A stretch of 64,000 bases of DNA from Rhizobium sp. L51/94 (GTDB taxonomy: Bacteria > Pseudomonadota > Alphaproteobacteria > Rhizobiales > Rhizobiaceae), in NCBI RefSeq assembly GCF_019355555.1, contig NZ_CP072142.1:558001-622000 (forward strand), read 5' to 3'. The notes beneath the pieces were generated by a model. The model ran no database searches. It was not told the DNA's origin and saw nothing but the letters and a program-made list of their open reading frames with translations. Shown in pieces: positions 43,162 through 51,981 of this stretch. Position 1 is the stretch's first letter. Each line of letters starts with the position of its first letter. The position numbers and the translations under genes are program-made.

Positions 43162-44346
43162 TCAGGCGGCAAGCATTCCGTGGGGATCGAGCACGAATTT
43201 CTGTGCCGCCCCCTGATCGAAGCTTTCGTAGCCCTGCGCTGCTTCTTCCAGCGAAATGATCTTTGCGTTGACGATATCGGCGATGGGCAGTCGGTCGTGC
43301 AGGATCGCCTGCATCAGCTGCCTGTTGTACTTGATGACGGGTGTCTGGCCTGTGTGGAAGGACTGCGCCTTCGCCCAGCCCAATCCGAACCGCATCGACA
43401 GGTTGCCGAGCTTTGCGGCGCTATCGACGGCGCCGGGGTCTTCCGTCACGTAAAGCCCGGGAATGCCGATGGAGCCTGCAGCGCGGGTGATTTCCATCAT
43501 CTGGTTGAGGACGATGGCCGGCTGTTCGCCACCGGCGTGCCCGCGCGCTTCGAAACCGACGGCGTCGATCGCGCTGTCGACCTCGTTGCTGCCGGTCACC
43601 TCGGCGATCATGTCGCCCAGCCTGTCGCTGGCGGACAGATCGATCGGCTCGAAGCCGACTTTGGCGGCGTGCGCCAGCCTCTCCTTGTTGAAATCGCCGA
43701 TCATCACGACGGCGGCGCCGAGAATACGCGCAGAGGCTGCGGCTGCGAGGCCAACCGGTCCGGCACCGGCAACATAGACGGTCGAGCCGACCCCGACGCC
43801 CGCCTTGACGGCACCGTGAAATCCGGTTGGCAGGATATCGGACAACATTGTGAGATCACGGATCTTGGCCATGGCCTTGTCACGGTCCGGAAACTTCAGA
43901 AGGTTGAAGTCGGCATAGGGGATCGTCACGTAACGGGCCTGCCCGCCGATCCAGCCGCCCATGTCGACATAGCCGTAGGCGCCGCCGGCACGCGCCGGAT
44001 TGACGGTCAGGCAGACGCCGGTGTCCTGCGCCTTGCAGCAGCGGCAGCGGCCGCAGGCGACGTTGAACGGCACAGAGACGATGTCGCCGATCTCGAGCAT
44101 TTCGACATCGATGCCCTTCTCGATGATCTCGCCGGTGATTTCATGGCCGAGGACCAGGCCAGGCAGGGCGGTCGTGCGACCGCGTACCATATGCTGGTCG
44201 GAGCCGCAGATATTGGTCGAGATGACTTTCAGGATGACGCCGTGCTCGATCCGCCGACCGTTCGGGGCCTCGAGTTTGGGGTCGTCGATATCCCGGACCT
44301 CTACCTTGCCGGGGTTCAGATAGACCACGCCTCTGTTCTTGCTCAT
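43162..44346 (-). CDS. fdhA: Glutathione-independent formaldehyde dehydrogenase, zinc-dependent
   Basis: This 394-residue zinc alcohol dehydrogenase family enzyme matches Pseudomonas putida FdhA closely in segments such as NRGVVYL, STNICGSDQHMVRGRTTA and NPARAGGAYGYVDMGGW. Catalytic zinc ligands include Cys47 and His68; the structural zinc is bound by Cys98, Cys101, Cys104 and Cys112. The Rossmann motif is VAGAGPVGLAAA. FdhA oxidises formaldehyde and can dismutate aldehydes with tightly bound NAD. GGAGGAG lies 6 bases before the ATG at 44346; the open frame upstream of that is not translated sequence. It is divergent from ackA. Confidence 0.92.
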   Translation of the reverse strand: MSKNRGVVYLNPGKVEVRDIDDPKLEAPNGRRIEHGVILKVISTNICGSDQHMVRGRTTALPGLVLGHEITGEIIEKGIDVEMLEIGDIVSVPFNVACGRCRCCKAQDTGVCLTVNPARAGGAYGYVDMGGWIGGQARYVTIPYADFNLLKFPDRDKAMAKIRDLTMLSDILPTGFHGAVKAGVGVGSTVYVAGAGPVGLAAAASARILGAAVVMIGDFNKERLAHAAKVGFEPIDLSASDRLGDMIAEVTGSNEVDSAIDAVGFEARGHAGGEQPAIVLNQMMEITRAAGSIGIPGLYVTEDPGAVDSAAKLGNLSMRFGLGWAKAQSFHTGQTPVIKYNRQLMQAILHDRLPIADIVNAKIISLEEAAQGYESFDQGAAQKFVLDPHGMLAA

Positions 44347-44364
44347 GATGATCTCCTCCATTGT

Positions 44365-44395
44365 TTGCCTGATCGACTCCTCTCGACGCAGGCAA
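44365..44395. promoter_or_regulatory. Inverted repeat in the fdhA leader
   Basis: TTGCCTG (44365-44371) and CAGGCAA (44389-44395) face each other across 17 bases, immediately upstream of the fdhA ribosome site. It could be a regulator site or a leader hairpin in the fdhA/ackA divergent region. No known binding motif is matched. Confidence 0.3.
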
Positions 44396-44628
44396 GTGAT
44401 CGTAGCGCGATTTTCGTCCGTTGGGTTGCCAATGTTCGAGGTCGCGTGGACATTATTCCATTGAACAGCGCTCCGCGGGCCACCGGCCTGCGACGTCGGC
44501 TGTCTCGCACAGGGCAAGGCGCGCAATTTTCCGATACACCGATATGCGCGATCTCTCACCGCGCAGGCCCGTCATCTGCTACCGTGACGACAGCATCGGC
44601 CTTGGGTCGACAATGGAGCATGTCGAAC

Positions 44629-45810
44629 ATGGCGTCACCCGGTATTCTCCTCACGTTCAACGCGGGCTCGTCGTCCGTCAAGATCGGCATTTTCGAGATC
44701 GAAGACGCAACCGCCAGGATGATCGGCAAGGCCGTCATCGACCTCAGGGCAAAACCGCTGGTGTTCGAGGTCAGCCAGGGTCCCGAGCCCTTCGCGGCCG
44801 AGATGGAAAGCACGGTGACGGCCGATCTGCATGAAGTCATCGACGAAGCCTTTAAAATCCTGGCCGGCCATTTCGAGATGGATGCCATGGTTGCCGCCGG
44901 CCACCGCGTCGTGCATGGCGGAGACAGGTTCCTCGAAGCCGTCAAGCTCGACGACAGCGTCATCGATGCCATCGAGGCATTGACCCCGCTGGCACCGCTG
45001 CACCAGCCGGAGGCACTGCGCTTCATCCGCGCTGTCCGGCATCTGCGCCCAGACCTGGCGCAATCGGCCTCGTTCGACACGGCCTTCCACGGGACGCAGG
45101 ACGAGCTTGTGCGACGCCTCGCCATTCCGCGCGCGCTGCATGACGAGGGCATCAAGCGTTACGGGTTCCACGGTCTCTCCTACAAATTCGTGGCCGCGGA
45201 ACTTTCCCGTCGGGCCGAAAAGTCGGTCGGCAAAACCGTGATCGCCCATCTCGGCAGTGGCGCGAGCCTCTGCGCGCTGGAAGATGGGGTCAGCCGAGAT
45301 TGCAGCATGGGCTTTTCCACCCTCGACGGCATACCCATGGCAACCCGGCCCGGATGGCTGGACGCTGGAGTCGTGCTGCATCTGATCGGCCAGAAGAAGA
45401 TGGCCTATGCCGAGGTTGAGGATCTGCTTTATCATCGATCCGGCCTGCTCGGTGTGTCTGGCACCAGTGCCGATACGCGGGCGCTGCTGGCGGACGACCG
45501 ACCGCAGGCAGCCGAGGCCATCGATCTCTTTGCGCTGAGGATCGCCGGCGAGATCGGCAGGATGGCCTCGACGCTCGGCGGTGTCGATACGCTGGTGTTC
45601 ACGGCCGGCATCGGCGAGCATCAAGCGGCCATCCGGGAAAAAATCGTCACGCGTCTTGCCTGGCTCGGAGCGCTGATCGATGAGTCGGCCAATGCAGAGA
45701 ACGCGTTCGTCATCAGCAAAGCCGAAAGCCGGATCGCAATCCATGTCGTCGCCACCAACGAGGAGCAGGTAATCGCCGACGAAGCCTTGTCGATTATCGG
45801 CCGAATTTGA
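44629..45810 (+). CDS. ackA: Acetate kinase
   Basis: This 393-residue protein has acetate/propionate kinase motifs: phosphate-binding NAGSSSVK (11-18), FDTAFH (near 152), HLGSGASLCALEDGVSRD and STLDGIPMATRPG. It converts acetyl phosphate and ADP to acetate and ATP. It precedes the phosphoketolase gene by 128 bases on the same strand, so the two form a pathway from xylulose-5-phosphate or fructose-6-phosphate to ATP. The ATG at 44629 has GGAG 10 bases upstream; another ATG at 44620 is too close to it, and the long open frame further upstream is antisense to fdhA. Confidence 0.93.
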   Translation: MASPGILLTFNAGSSSVKIGIFEIEDATARMIGKAVIDLRAKPLVFEVSQGPEPFAAEMESTVTADLHEVIDEAFKILAGHFEMDAMVAAGHRVVHGGDRFLEAVKLDDSVIDAIEALTPLAPLHQPEALRFIRAVRHLRPDLAQSASFDTAFHGTQDELVRRLAIPRALHDEGIKRYGFHGLSYKFVAAELSRRAEKSVGKTVIAHLGSGASLCALEDGVSRDCSMGFSTLDGIPMATRPGWLDAGVVLHLIGQKKMAYAEVEDLLYHRSGLLGVSGTSADTRALLADDRPQAAEAIDLFALRIAGEIGRMASTLGGVDTLVFTAGIGEHQAAIREKIVTRLAWLGALIDESANAENAFVISKAESRIAIHVVATNEEQVIADEALSIIGRI

Positions 45811-45938
45811 TCCATGTCAGATTATTGACGTCCGGTTGCGTTAGTATCGCGGACGAAGCCTAGCCGTGTGGGCCCGGCGGTTGCACCGCTTCGGTCGTCA
45901 TTATCAGGCCATGTGTACAATCGACATGAGGGATCACG

Positions 45939-48311
45939 ATGGACGGGAACACAAAGTCGGTAGCAATGCCGCTCAGTGCCGAAGAACTTCACTGCATGGA
46001 TGCCTGGTGGCGGGCGGCGAACTACCTCAACATCGGTCAGATCTACCTGTCCGCAAATCCCCTGCTGCGCGAAGAGCTGACCGTAGACCATATCAAGCCG
46101 CGGCTGCTCGGCCACTGGGGAACGTCGCCCGGCCTCAACCTGATCTATGTCCACCTCAATCGGCTGATCAAGAAATACGATCTGGACACGATCTATATGG
46201 CAGGCCCAGGCCATGGGGGCCCTGCCTTGATCGCCAACGTCTGGCTGGAAGGCAGCTATACGGAGTTCTATCCTGACATTACCCGCGACGAAGCAGGCAT
46301 GCTGCGGCTCTTCCGGCAGTTCTCGACGCCCGGGGGCGTTCCGAGCCATGTCAGCGTCCCGACGCCCGGCTCGATCCACGAGGGCGGTGAACTCGGCTAT
46401 GTGCTGGTGCACGCTTTTGGCGCCGTCATGGACAATCCGGACCTGCTGGTCGCCGCCGTCGTCGGCGATGGCGAAGCCGAGACCGGGCCGCTTGCGGGCA
46501 GCTGGAAGAGCATCGATTTCATCAATCCCACCCGTGACGGCGCGGTGCTGCCGATCCTGCATCTCAACGGCTACAAGATTTCCGGCCCGACGGTCTGGGC
46601 CAGGCACAGCGACGAGGACCTGACCAAATTCTTCGAGGGCCAGGGTTACGAGCCCTATTTCGTCGAGGGCGATGTGCCCGAAAAAGTCCACCAGGCATTT
46701 GCGTCGGTGCTCGAAACTGCAGTGCTGGAGATCCGCGAGATCCAGTCGAAGGCACGCAGCGGTGCCTCGCATGGGCGACCGCAATGGCCGGTGATCGTCT
46801 TGCGGACGCCAAAAGGCTGGACGGGACCGAAGGTTGTCGACGGCCTGCAGATCGAAGGCACGTTCCGCGCCCATCAGGTGCCCGTTTCGGACGTCCTGAC
46901 CAAGCCGGAGCATCTTCAAATCCTCGATGATTGGCTTCGCAGCTACAAGCCGGAGGAGCTTTTCGATGACGCGGGATGCTTCCGCGCGGAATTTGCCGAT
47001 CTTGCACCTGCCGGCAATCGCCGCATGGGCTCCAACCCCAACGCCAATGGCGGCCTGCTGACGGTGCCTTTGAAACTACGGGATTTCGAGAACTATCAGT
47101 TCAAGTTCGAGGAGCGTGCCCGCCAACGCATCGGCTCTACCAGCGTTCTCGGCAACTATCTGCGCGATATCTACGAGGACAACCCGCATAATTTCCGGCT
47201 GTTCTGCCCCGATGAGACCAATTCGAACCGGCTCGGCGCCATCTTCGACGTTTCCGACCGATGCCTGGTCAGCGAGATCCTGCCCGGTGACGATCACGTG
47301 TCGCATGATGGGCGGGTGATGGAAGTACTCAGCGAGCACTGCTGCCACGGCTGGCTGGAGGGCTACACGCTGACCGGCCGTCACGGCCTGTTTGCGACTT
47401 ACGAGGCCTTCGCCATGATCGTCGATTCCATGTCGATGCAGCACGGCAAGTGGCTCGAACACGCAAAGCGGGTGCCATGGCGCGCCGACGTTCCGTCGCT
47501 CAATTACTTGCTGACCTCCACCTGCTGGCGCAACGATCATAACGGTTTCAGCCATCAGGGGCCCGGCTTCATCGATACCGTCATCCACCGCAAGCCGACC
47601 GTAGCGCGCGTCTATCTGCCGGCCGATGCCAATTGCCTGCTGTCGGTTGCCGATCATTGCCTCAGAAGCGTCAACTACCTGAACCTGATCGTCATCGACA
47701 AGCAGCCGCAGTTGCAATGGCTGACGATAGACGAAGCCAAGGTCCATTGTGCCAAGGGCGCCAGCGTCTGGGACATGTACAGCAACCAGCCGGACGAACC
47801 GGATGTCGTGCTGGCCTGCGCCGGCGACATCCCGACGCAGGAGACGATAGCCGCTGCCTGGATGCTCCGGAAGCACGCGCCCGCCCTCAAGGTGCGTGTT
47901 GTCAACGTGGTCGACCTGATGCGGCTGTCACCGGCTGACCGCCATCCCCATGGCATGACGGATGCCGATTTCACCGACATCTTCACGCAGACGGCGCCGG
48001 TCATTTTCACCTTCCACGGCTACCCCGGCGTCATCCACGATCTGCTGCATGGACGTGACGCCCATGATCGCTTCCACGTTCGCGGTTATCTCGAGGAGGG
48101 AACGACGACGACGCCATTCGACATGGTGGTTCTGAACAGGATCAGCAGGCTGCATCTCTGCCTGGATGTCCTGCGCTATGTGCCGGGCGCGCTGATCGAG
48201 CATGGAGAAATTGCGACCCTCTGCACCGAGATGCTAAAAGAGCACGATCGCTATATCCGCGCGCACTTCGACGACCTGCCCGAGATCAAGGATTGGGTCT
48301 GGTCGGACTAG
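45939..48311 (+). CDS. xfp: Xylulose-5-phosphate/fructose-6-phosphate phosphoketolase
   Basis: This 790-residue protein has the family length and a thiamine diphosphate motif GDGEAETGPLAGSWKS (near 178), an early GPGHGGPALIAN segment, and SHQGPGFIDTVIHRK (near 530). It splits xylulose-5-phosphate or fructose-6-phosphate with inorganic phosphate to acetyl phosphate and an aldose phosphate; AckA, encoded just upstream, turns acetyl phosphate into ATP. GAGGG precedes the ATG. Position next to an oxygen-sensing cascade and bd oxidase suggests use when respiration is limited. No FixK-type box is visible directly upstream. Confidence 0.94.
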   Translation: MDGNTKSVAMPLSAEELHCMDAWWRAANYLNIGQIYLSANPLLREELTVDHIKPRLLGHWGTSPGLNLIYVHLNRLIKKYDLDTIYMAGPGHGGPALIANVWLEGSYTEFYPDITRDEAGMLRLFRQFSTPGGVPSHVSVPTPGSIHEGGELGYVLVHAFGAVMDNPDLLVAAVVGDGEAETGPLAGSWKSIDFINPTRDGAVLPILHLNGYKISGPTVWARHSDEDLTKFFEGQGYEPYFVEGDVPEKVHQAFASVLETAVLEIREIQSKARSGASHGRPQWPVIVLRTPKGWTGPKVVDGLQIEGTFRAHQVPVSDVLTKPEHLQILDDWLRSYKPEELFDDAGCFRAEFADLAPAGNRRMGSNPNANGGLLTVPLKLRDFENYQFKFEERARQRIGSTSVLGNYLRDIYEDNPHNFRLFCPDETNSNRLGAIFDVSDRCLVSEILPGDDHVSHDGRVMEVLSEHCCHGWLEGYTLTGRHGLFATYEAFAMIVDSMSMQHGKWLEHAKRVPWRADVPSLNYLLTSTCWRNDHNGFSHQGPGFIDTVIHRKPTVARVYLPADANCLLSVADHCLRSVNYLNLIVIDKQPQLQWLTIDEAKVHCAKGASVWDMYSNQPDEPDVVLACAGDIPTQETIAAAWMLRKHAPALKVRVVNVVDLMRLSPADRHPHGMTDADFTDIFTQTAPVIFTFHGYPGVIHDLLHGRDAHDRFHVRGYLEEGTTTTPFDMVVLNRISRLHLCLDVLRYVPGALIEHGEIATLCTEMLKEHDRYIRAHFDDLPEIKDWVWSD

Positions 48312-48328
48312 CAGTCATCAAGATAATG

Positions 48329-48359
48329 GCAGCGAATGACCGTCGCCCTCATTCGCTGC
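48329..48359. terminator. Shared hairpin between convergent xfp and fxkR
   Basis: GCAGCGAATGA (48329-48339) and TCATTCGCTGC (48349-48359) form an 11-bp stem with a 9-base loop in the 37-base gap, reaching over the fxkR stop codon. Likely a common transcript end for both genes. Confidence 0.45.
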
Positions 48360-49080
48360 TGTCGTCGCGGCCGCTGAACACGTAGCCGATGCCCCGCACC
48401 GACTTGATAATTTCCGGCTTTTTCGGATCGCGCTCGATCTTCTTGCGCAGACGGGCGATTTGGGCGTCGATCGTCCGGTCGAAGGCTTCGAGATTGCGGC
48501 CCCGGGTCATGTCCATGAGGGCCTGTCGCGTCAGGACCCGTCGGGGGCTTCTCGCCAGAACCGCGAGCATGTCGAACTCACCCGTCGTCAACTCGATGTT
48601 AGCATGGTCGCTCGAGGACAGGACGCGCCGGTCGATGTCCAGTGTAAAGCCGTCGAAACGGATCAGCTCCCTCACCTCTACCGGGGCTGCCGGCATTGGA
48701 CGACGGCGGCGCAGGATCGTCCGGACGCGGGCAAGGACTTCCCGCAGGTGAAAGGGTTTTGCGATGTAATCGTCGGCACCGATCTCCAGTCCGACGATCC
48801 GGTCGATGACATCGTCCCGGCCGGTCAGCATGATGATCGGAATGTCGGAGCCGGCCCGGATATCCCGCGCCAGCGTCAGTCCATCGTCGCCGGGCAGCAC
48901 GAGGTCGAGAAGTATGGCGTCGAATGCCATCGTCGTCATGGCCCGCTTCATCGATTTGCCGTCATGGGCAACGGTGACCCCGTAGCCTTCTTCCTCGAAA
49001 TACCGCTGCAGCATCTGGCAAATTCGCGGGTCGTCATCGACGACAAGGATATGAATTTTCGAAATCAAATCATCAGGCAT
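48349..49080 (-). CDS. fxkR: OmpR-family response regulator, FxkR-like
   Basis: This 243-residue protein has a receiver domain (acidic pocket Asp15-Asp17, phosphoacceptor Asp59 in LLDLVLP, Thr in MLTGRDD, Lys in YIAKPFH) and a C-terminal winged helix (FDRTIDAQIARLRKKIERD; SVRGIGYVF). In Rhizobium etli, the OmpR-type regulator FxkR links the hybrid kinase hFixL to fixK by binding a K-box, GTTACA-N4-GTTACA. Exactly that element lies at 49111-49126 between this gene and the FixK-type gene, and a FixL-like hybrid kinase is encoded next, so I assign FxkR function on strong context. Confidence 0.85.
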   Translation of the reverse strand: MPDDLISKIHILVVDDDPRICQMLQRYFEEEGYGVTVAHDGKSMKRAMTTMAFDAILLDLVLPGDDGLTLARDIRAGSDIPIIMLTGRDDVIDRIVGLEIGADDYIAKPFHLREVLARVRTILRRRRPMPAAPVEVRELIRFDGFTLDIDRRVLSSSDHANIELTTGEFDMLAVLARSPRRVLTRQALMDMTRGRNLEAFDRTIDAQIARLRKKIERDPKKPEIIKSVRGIGYVFSGRDDSSE

Positions 49081-49110
49081 GGCGTCGCCGATCGTAAACG
49101 CGGGGCGGCT

Positions 49111-49126
49111 GTTACAGTCCGTTACA
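49111..49126 (+). promoter_or_regulatory. K-box (FxkR binding site) upstream of fixK
   Basis: GTTACAGTCCGTTACA is a 10-bp-period direct repeat and an exact match to the K-box GTTACA-N4-GTTACA bound by FxkR in Rhizobium etli. It lies 88 bases before the fixK ATG and 30 bases before the fxkR ATG, so it could serve fixK activation and also fxkR autoregulation. Confidence 0.8.
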
Positions 49127-49213
49127 ATTTGGCACTGTTTATCACAGCGGCATCGTTCCTACGTAACGGGCGACGGGTCAATTGCTCTGGTGAAATGAAC
49201 AGAGGTTTGACCC

Positions 49214-49954
49214 ATGTTTTCGGAAAGTGCTCATCATCTTTCGACCAACGTAGTCCGAATGACGCCGGGCGGCCCCTCGACACTCTCCTGCGCCTTCCAG
49301 TGGCGGCCCCAGGAAATGCTCGATGCCGGCGATGCCCTGTTCTGGGAGGGTGACAAGGCAAGCCACATTTTCGAGGTGACCGAGGGTCTGTTTCGGGTCT
49401 GCAAGATCATTGCCGATGGCCGTCGCATCATCACCGGATTTCTCTTCCCCGGCGACATCATCGGCCTCTCGTTTCGCAATCTCTATCTGTATACGGCAGA
49501 GGCCGTGACATCGGCGAGGGTACGCCGCTGCTCGCGGCTCCATTTCCAGCAGGCAATCAACGAGGACGCCGGACTGCAGCCGAAGCTGTTTGCGAAGTTG
49601 TGCGAAGAAATGGCGGCAGCGCAGGATCACATGGTTCTGCTCGGTCGGAAATCCGCCGAGGAGCGCCTTTGCAGCTTTTTCCTGATGCTGGCCCGCCGGC
49701 ACGAGCGCGCTGCAGAGTCCAGAATGACAGTCGACCTGCCCATGAGCCGCCAGGACATAGCCGACTTCCTGGGCCTGACGATCGAGACCGTTTCGCGCAA
49801 CATCACCAGACTGACGATAGCAGGCGTCATCAGTCCGGTTGGCAGGCACAGCATTGAAGTGAGGTTGAACAGGCTTTCCTTGCTTGCGGGAGATTGCGAT
49901 GCAGACAATAACAACACACCGGATGACAAGAGACGCCAGTTGGCCAATTGCTGA
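49214..49954 (+). CDS. fixK: Crp/Fnr family regulator, FixK-like
   Basis: This 246-residue protein has an N-terminal cyclic-nucleotide-fold domain (EGDKASHIFEVTEGLFRVCKI) and a C-terminal helix-turn-helix whose recognition helix has the FNR pattern ETVSR (Glu191, Ser194, Arg195), which reads TTGAT/TTGAC half-sites. It lacks the N-terminal cysteine cluster that FNR and FnrN use for an oxygen-labile iron-sulfur centre, so it should be a FixK, with oxygen sensed upstream by the kinase. AGAGG lies 8 bases before the ATG. A target-like box lies between cydA and cydD. The kinase gene behind it starts close to, or inside, its 3' end. Confidence 0.88.
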   Translation: MFSESAHHLSTNVVRMTPGGPSTLSCAFQWRPQEMLDAGDALFWEGDKASHIFEVTEGLFRVCKIIADGRRIITGFLFPGDIIGLSFRNLYLYTAEAVTSARVRRCSRLHFQQAINEDAGLQPKLFAKLCEEMAAAQDHMVLLGRKSAEERLCSFFLMLARRHERAAESRMTVDLPMSRQDIADFLGLTIETVSRNITRLTIAGVISPVGRHSIEVRLNRLSLLAGDCDADNNNTPDDKRRQLANC

Positions 49955-51887
49955 CCGTCGGGATAGAGGCATGATAGACAGTTTCACGGCACATCGCGGT
50001 TCCGACGATCTGGGAAAAGGCGAGATCGAGCGCATCCTCGACGGCGCAACCATCATCGTCCACGGACTGGATGGGGTCGTTACCCGCTGGACCGGCGGAT
50101 GCGAGGAGCTATACGGCTGGAAGCGCGAGGAGGCGCTCGGCCGGCTTGTCCATGAACTGCTGGCGACGGAATTCGCAGTCCCGGCCGACGAGGTGCAACG
50201 TGACCTGCTCGCCAACGGCGTGTGGACCGGCGAAGTCAGGCAGAGGCGCAAGGACGGACAGGTGCTTCATGTCGCAAGTCGCTGCGTGATCGCCGTGCGG
50301 GAGGGCGACGGCACGCGCGTCATTTTCCAGACTAACAACGACGTTACGGCCCTGCGCCATGCGCAGGGCGAGCTTGCAAGCCGGGAGGTCCATCTCAGCT
50401 CCATTCTGGAGACGGTGCCGGAGGCCATGGTGGTCATCGACGACGTCGGGAAGATCACATCTTTCAGCGCCGCTGCCGAGCGCCTTTTCGGCTATGGAGC
50501 AGCAGAGATCTGCGGGCGGAACGTTCGCGACCTCATGCCGCAGCCCGATCGCAACGCCCATGACGGATATCTGTCTCACTATATGACCACCGGCGAGCGG
50601 CGCATCATCGGCTACGGGCGCGTCGTCACCGGCCAGCGCAAGGACGGAACGATGTTTCCGATGGAGCTCTCCGTTGGCGAGGCCATTTCGAACGGCGAGC
50701 GGATTTTTACCGGGTTCATCCGCGACCTGACCAGCCGGCACCGGATTGAGGAAGAATTGCGCCAGGCGCAGAAGATGGAAGCCGTCGGGCAGCTGACAGG
50801 CGGCCTTGCCCACGATTTCAACAATCTGCTGACTGTGATCAGCGGCAATCTCGAAATGCTGGAAGCCAAGCTGCACGACGAGGGGCAGCTGTCGCTGTTG
50901 CGCGAGGCGCAGTATGCAGCCGAGGACGGCGCGAAGCTCACGGCGCAACTGCTTGCCTTCGGTCGAAGGCAGCCGTTGCATCCAAAGCCCGCCGACATCG
51001 GCAAGCTGGTCGGCAGCTTTTCCGACCTCTTGCGAAGGACGCTCGGCGAAACCGTCGAACTGCGCACCGTCGTCTCCGGGTCTTCCAATCTGGCGCGGGT
51101 CGATACATCGCAGCTGCAGAATGCGCTTTTGAACCTGACATTGAACGCCCGGGATGCAATGAGCGAAGGCGGGCGGCTGACGATCGAGATCAGTCGCGTC
51201 CGGCTGGATGTAGACTACGTCACACGCTATCCCCATGTTCGCACAGGCGATTACGTGCTGATCTCGGTGGCTGACACCGGCGAGGGAATGCCAGAAGATA
51301 TCCGCAAGCATGCATTCGAGCCGTTTTTCACGACCAAGGCCATGGGTGCGGGGACGGGTCTCGGCCTCAGCATGGTCTATGGTTTCGCCAAGCAGTCGGG
51401 CGGGCATGTCGAGCTTGAAAGTATCGAGGGGTCCGGCACCAATGTTCGGATATTCCTTCCCGTCTTGCGCTATGCTCAGCCTCCCGAGATGGCCGTCGCG
51501 GCCGAGGTCGGCGATGGCCCGCGCGGCAGCGAACTTATCCTGGTCGCCGAAGACGATCCGCGCGTGCGCCGCATCGTCGTGGCGCGGCTGGAGGAGGCCG
51601 GTTACCGGGTTCTGGAGGCTGCAAACGGCCCGGATGCGCTCACCCTGTTCGAAAAGACGCCCGAGATCGCACTGATCCTGACCGATATCGCCATGCCGGG
51701 TGGCATGACGGGCGACAAGCTGGCGGAGCGCGCGCGCCTGCTGCGGCCCGACGTCAGGATCCTGTTCACCTCCGGCTATGCGTCGCCGCAAATCGCCGAG
51801 GGCGAAATGTCGAACGACGCCAGCTGGCTGAAGAAGCCCTACACGGCACGCGAACTTGCGGTGCGACTGCGGGAATTGCTCGACTGA
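49899..51887 (+). CDS. hfixL: Hybrid histidine kinase with FixL-type heme PAS domain (hFixL-like)
   Basis: The order is PAS (about 40-150), heme-type PAS (165-280), HisKA (His305 in LAHDFNNLL), HATPase and a C-terminal receiver (Asp596 in LTDIAMP). The second PAS closely follows FixL: NAHDGYL holds the proximal heme His (221), and IIGYGRVVTGQRKDGTMFPM holds the Arg (241) that senses bound O2. The kinase should be active at low O2 and pass phosphate to the FxkR-like regulator. The start at 49899 has GGGAG upstream and overlaps fixK by 56 bases; ATG 49971 would avoid the overlap and is possible. No membrane segment is seen, so it is cytoplasmic. Confidence 0.87.
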   Translation: MQTITTHRMTRDASWPIADRRDRGMIDSFTAHRGSDDLGKGEIERILDGATIIVHGLDGVVTRWTGGCEELYGWKREEALGRLVHELLATEFAVPADEVQRDLLANGVWTGEVRQRRKDGQVLHVASRCVIAVREGDGTRVIFQTNNDVTALRHAQGELASREVHLSSILETVPEAMVVIDDVGKITSFSAAAERLFGYGAAEICGRNVRDLMPQPDRNAHDGYLSHYMTTGERRIIGYGRVVTGQRKDGTMFPMELSVGEAISNGERIFTGFIRDLTSRHRIEEELRQAQKMEAVGQLTGGLAHDFNNLLTVISGNLEMLEAKLHDEGQLSLLREAQYAAEDGAKLTAQLLAFGRRQPLHPKPADIGKLVGSFSDLLRRTLGETVELRTVVSGSSNLARVDTSQLQNALLNLTLNARDAMSEGGRLTIEISRVRLDVDYVTRYPHVRTGDYVLISVADTGEGMPEDIRKHAFEPFFTTKAMGAGTGLGLSMVYGFAKQSGGHVELESIEGSGTNVRIFLPVLRYAQPPEMAVAAEVGDGPRGSELILVAEDDPRVRRIVVARLEEAGYRVLEAANGPDALTLFEKTPEIALILTDIAMPGGMTGDKLAERARLLRPDVRILFTSGYASPQIAEGEMSNDASWLKKPYTARELAVRLRELLD

Positions 51888-51981
51888 TACCGGCGGGGTG
51901 CTGGACGGACGTTGTCGGTGCGAATTGACAAAACGTTGACCCCTTTGCGCTAGCCTGCCCGAAACCACGCTGGAGCCGGAC

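Noticed and set aside
43060..44628. A 500-residue N-terminal extension of acetate kinase
   Set aside because: The frame is open, but this part lies opposite fdhA and the divergent promoter. The product with the start at 44629 has the normal family length and a ribosome site.
45811..45938. Possible FixK box upstream of the phosphoketolase gene
   Set aside because: TTGACGTCCGGTTG begins like a half-site but lacks the matching second half, so it is not counted.
51888..51981. Two TTGAC words before the secreted unknown protein
   Set aside because: They are direct, not inverted, repeats, so they do not form a FixK/FNR site, and no convincing -10 lies at the right distance.
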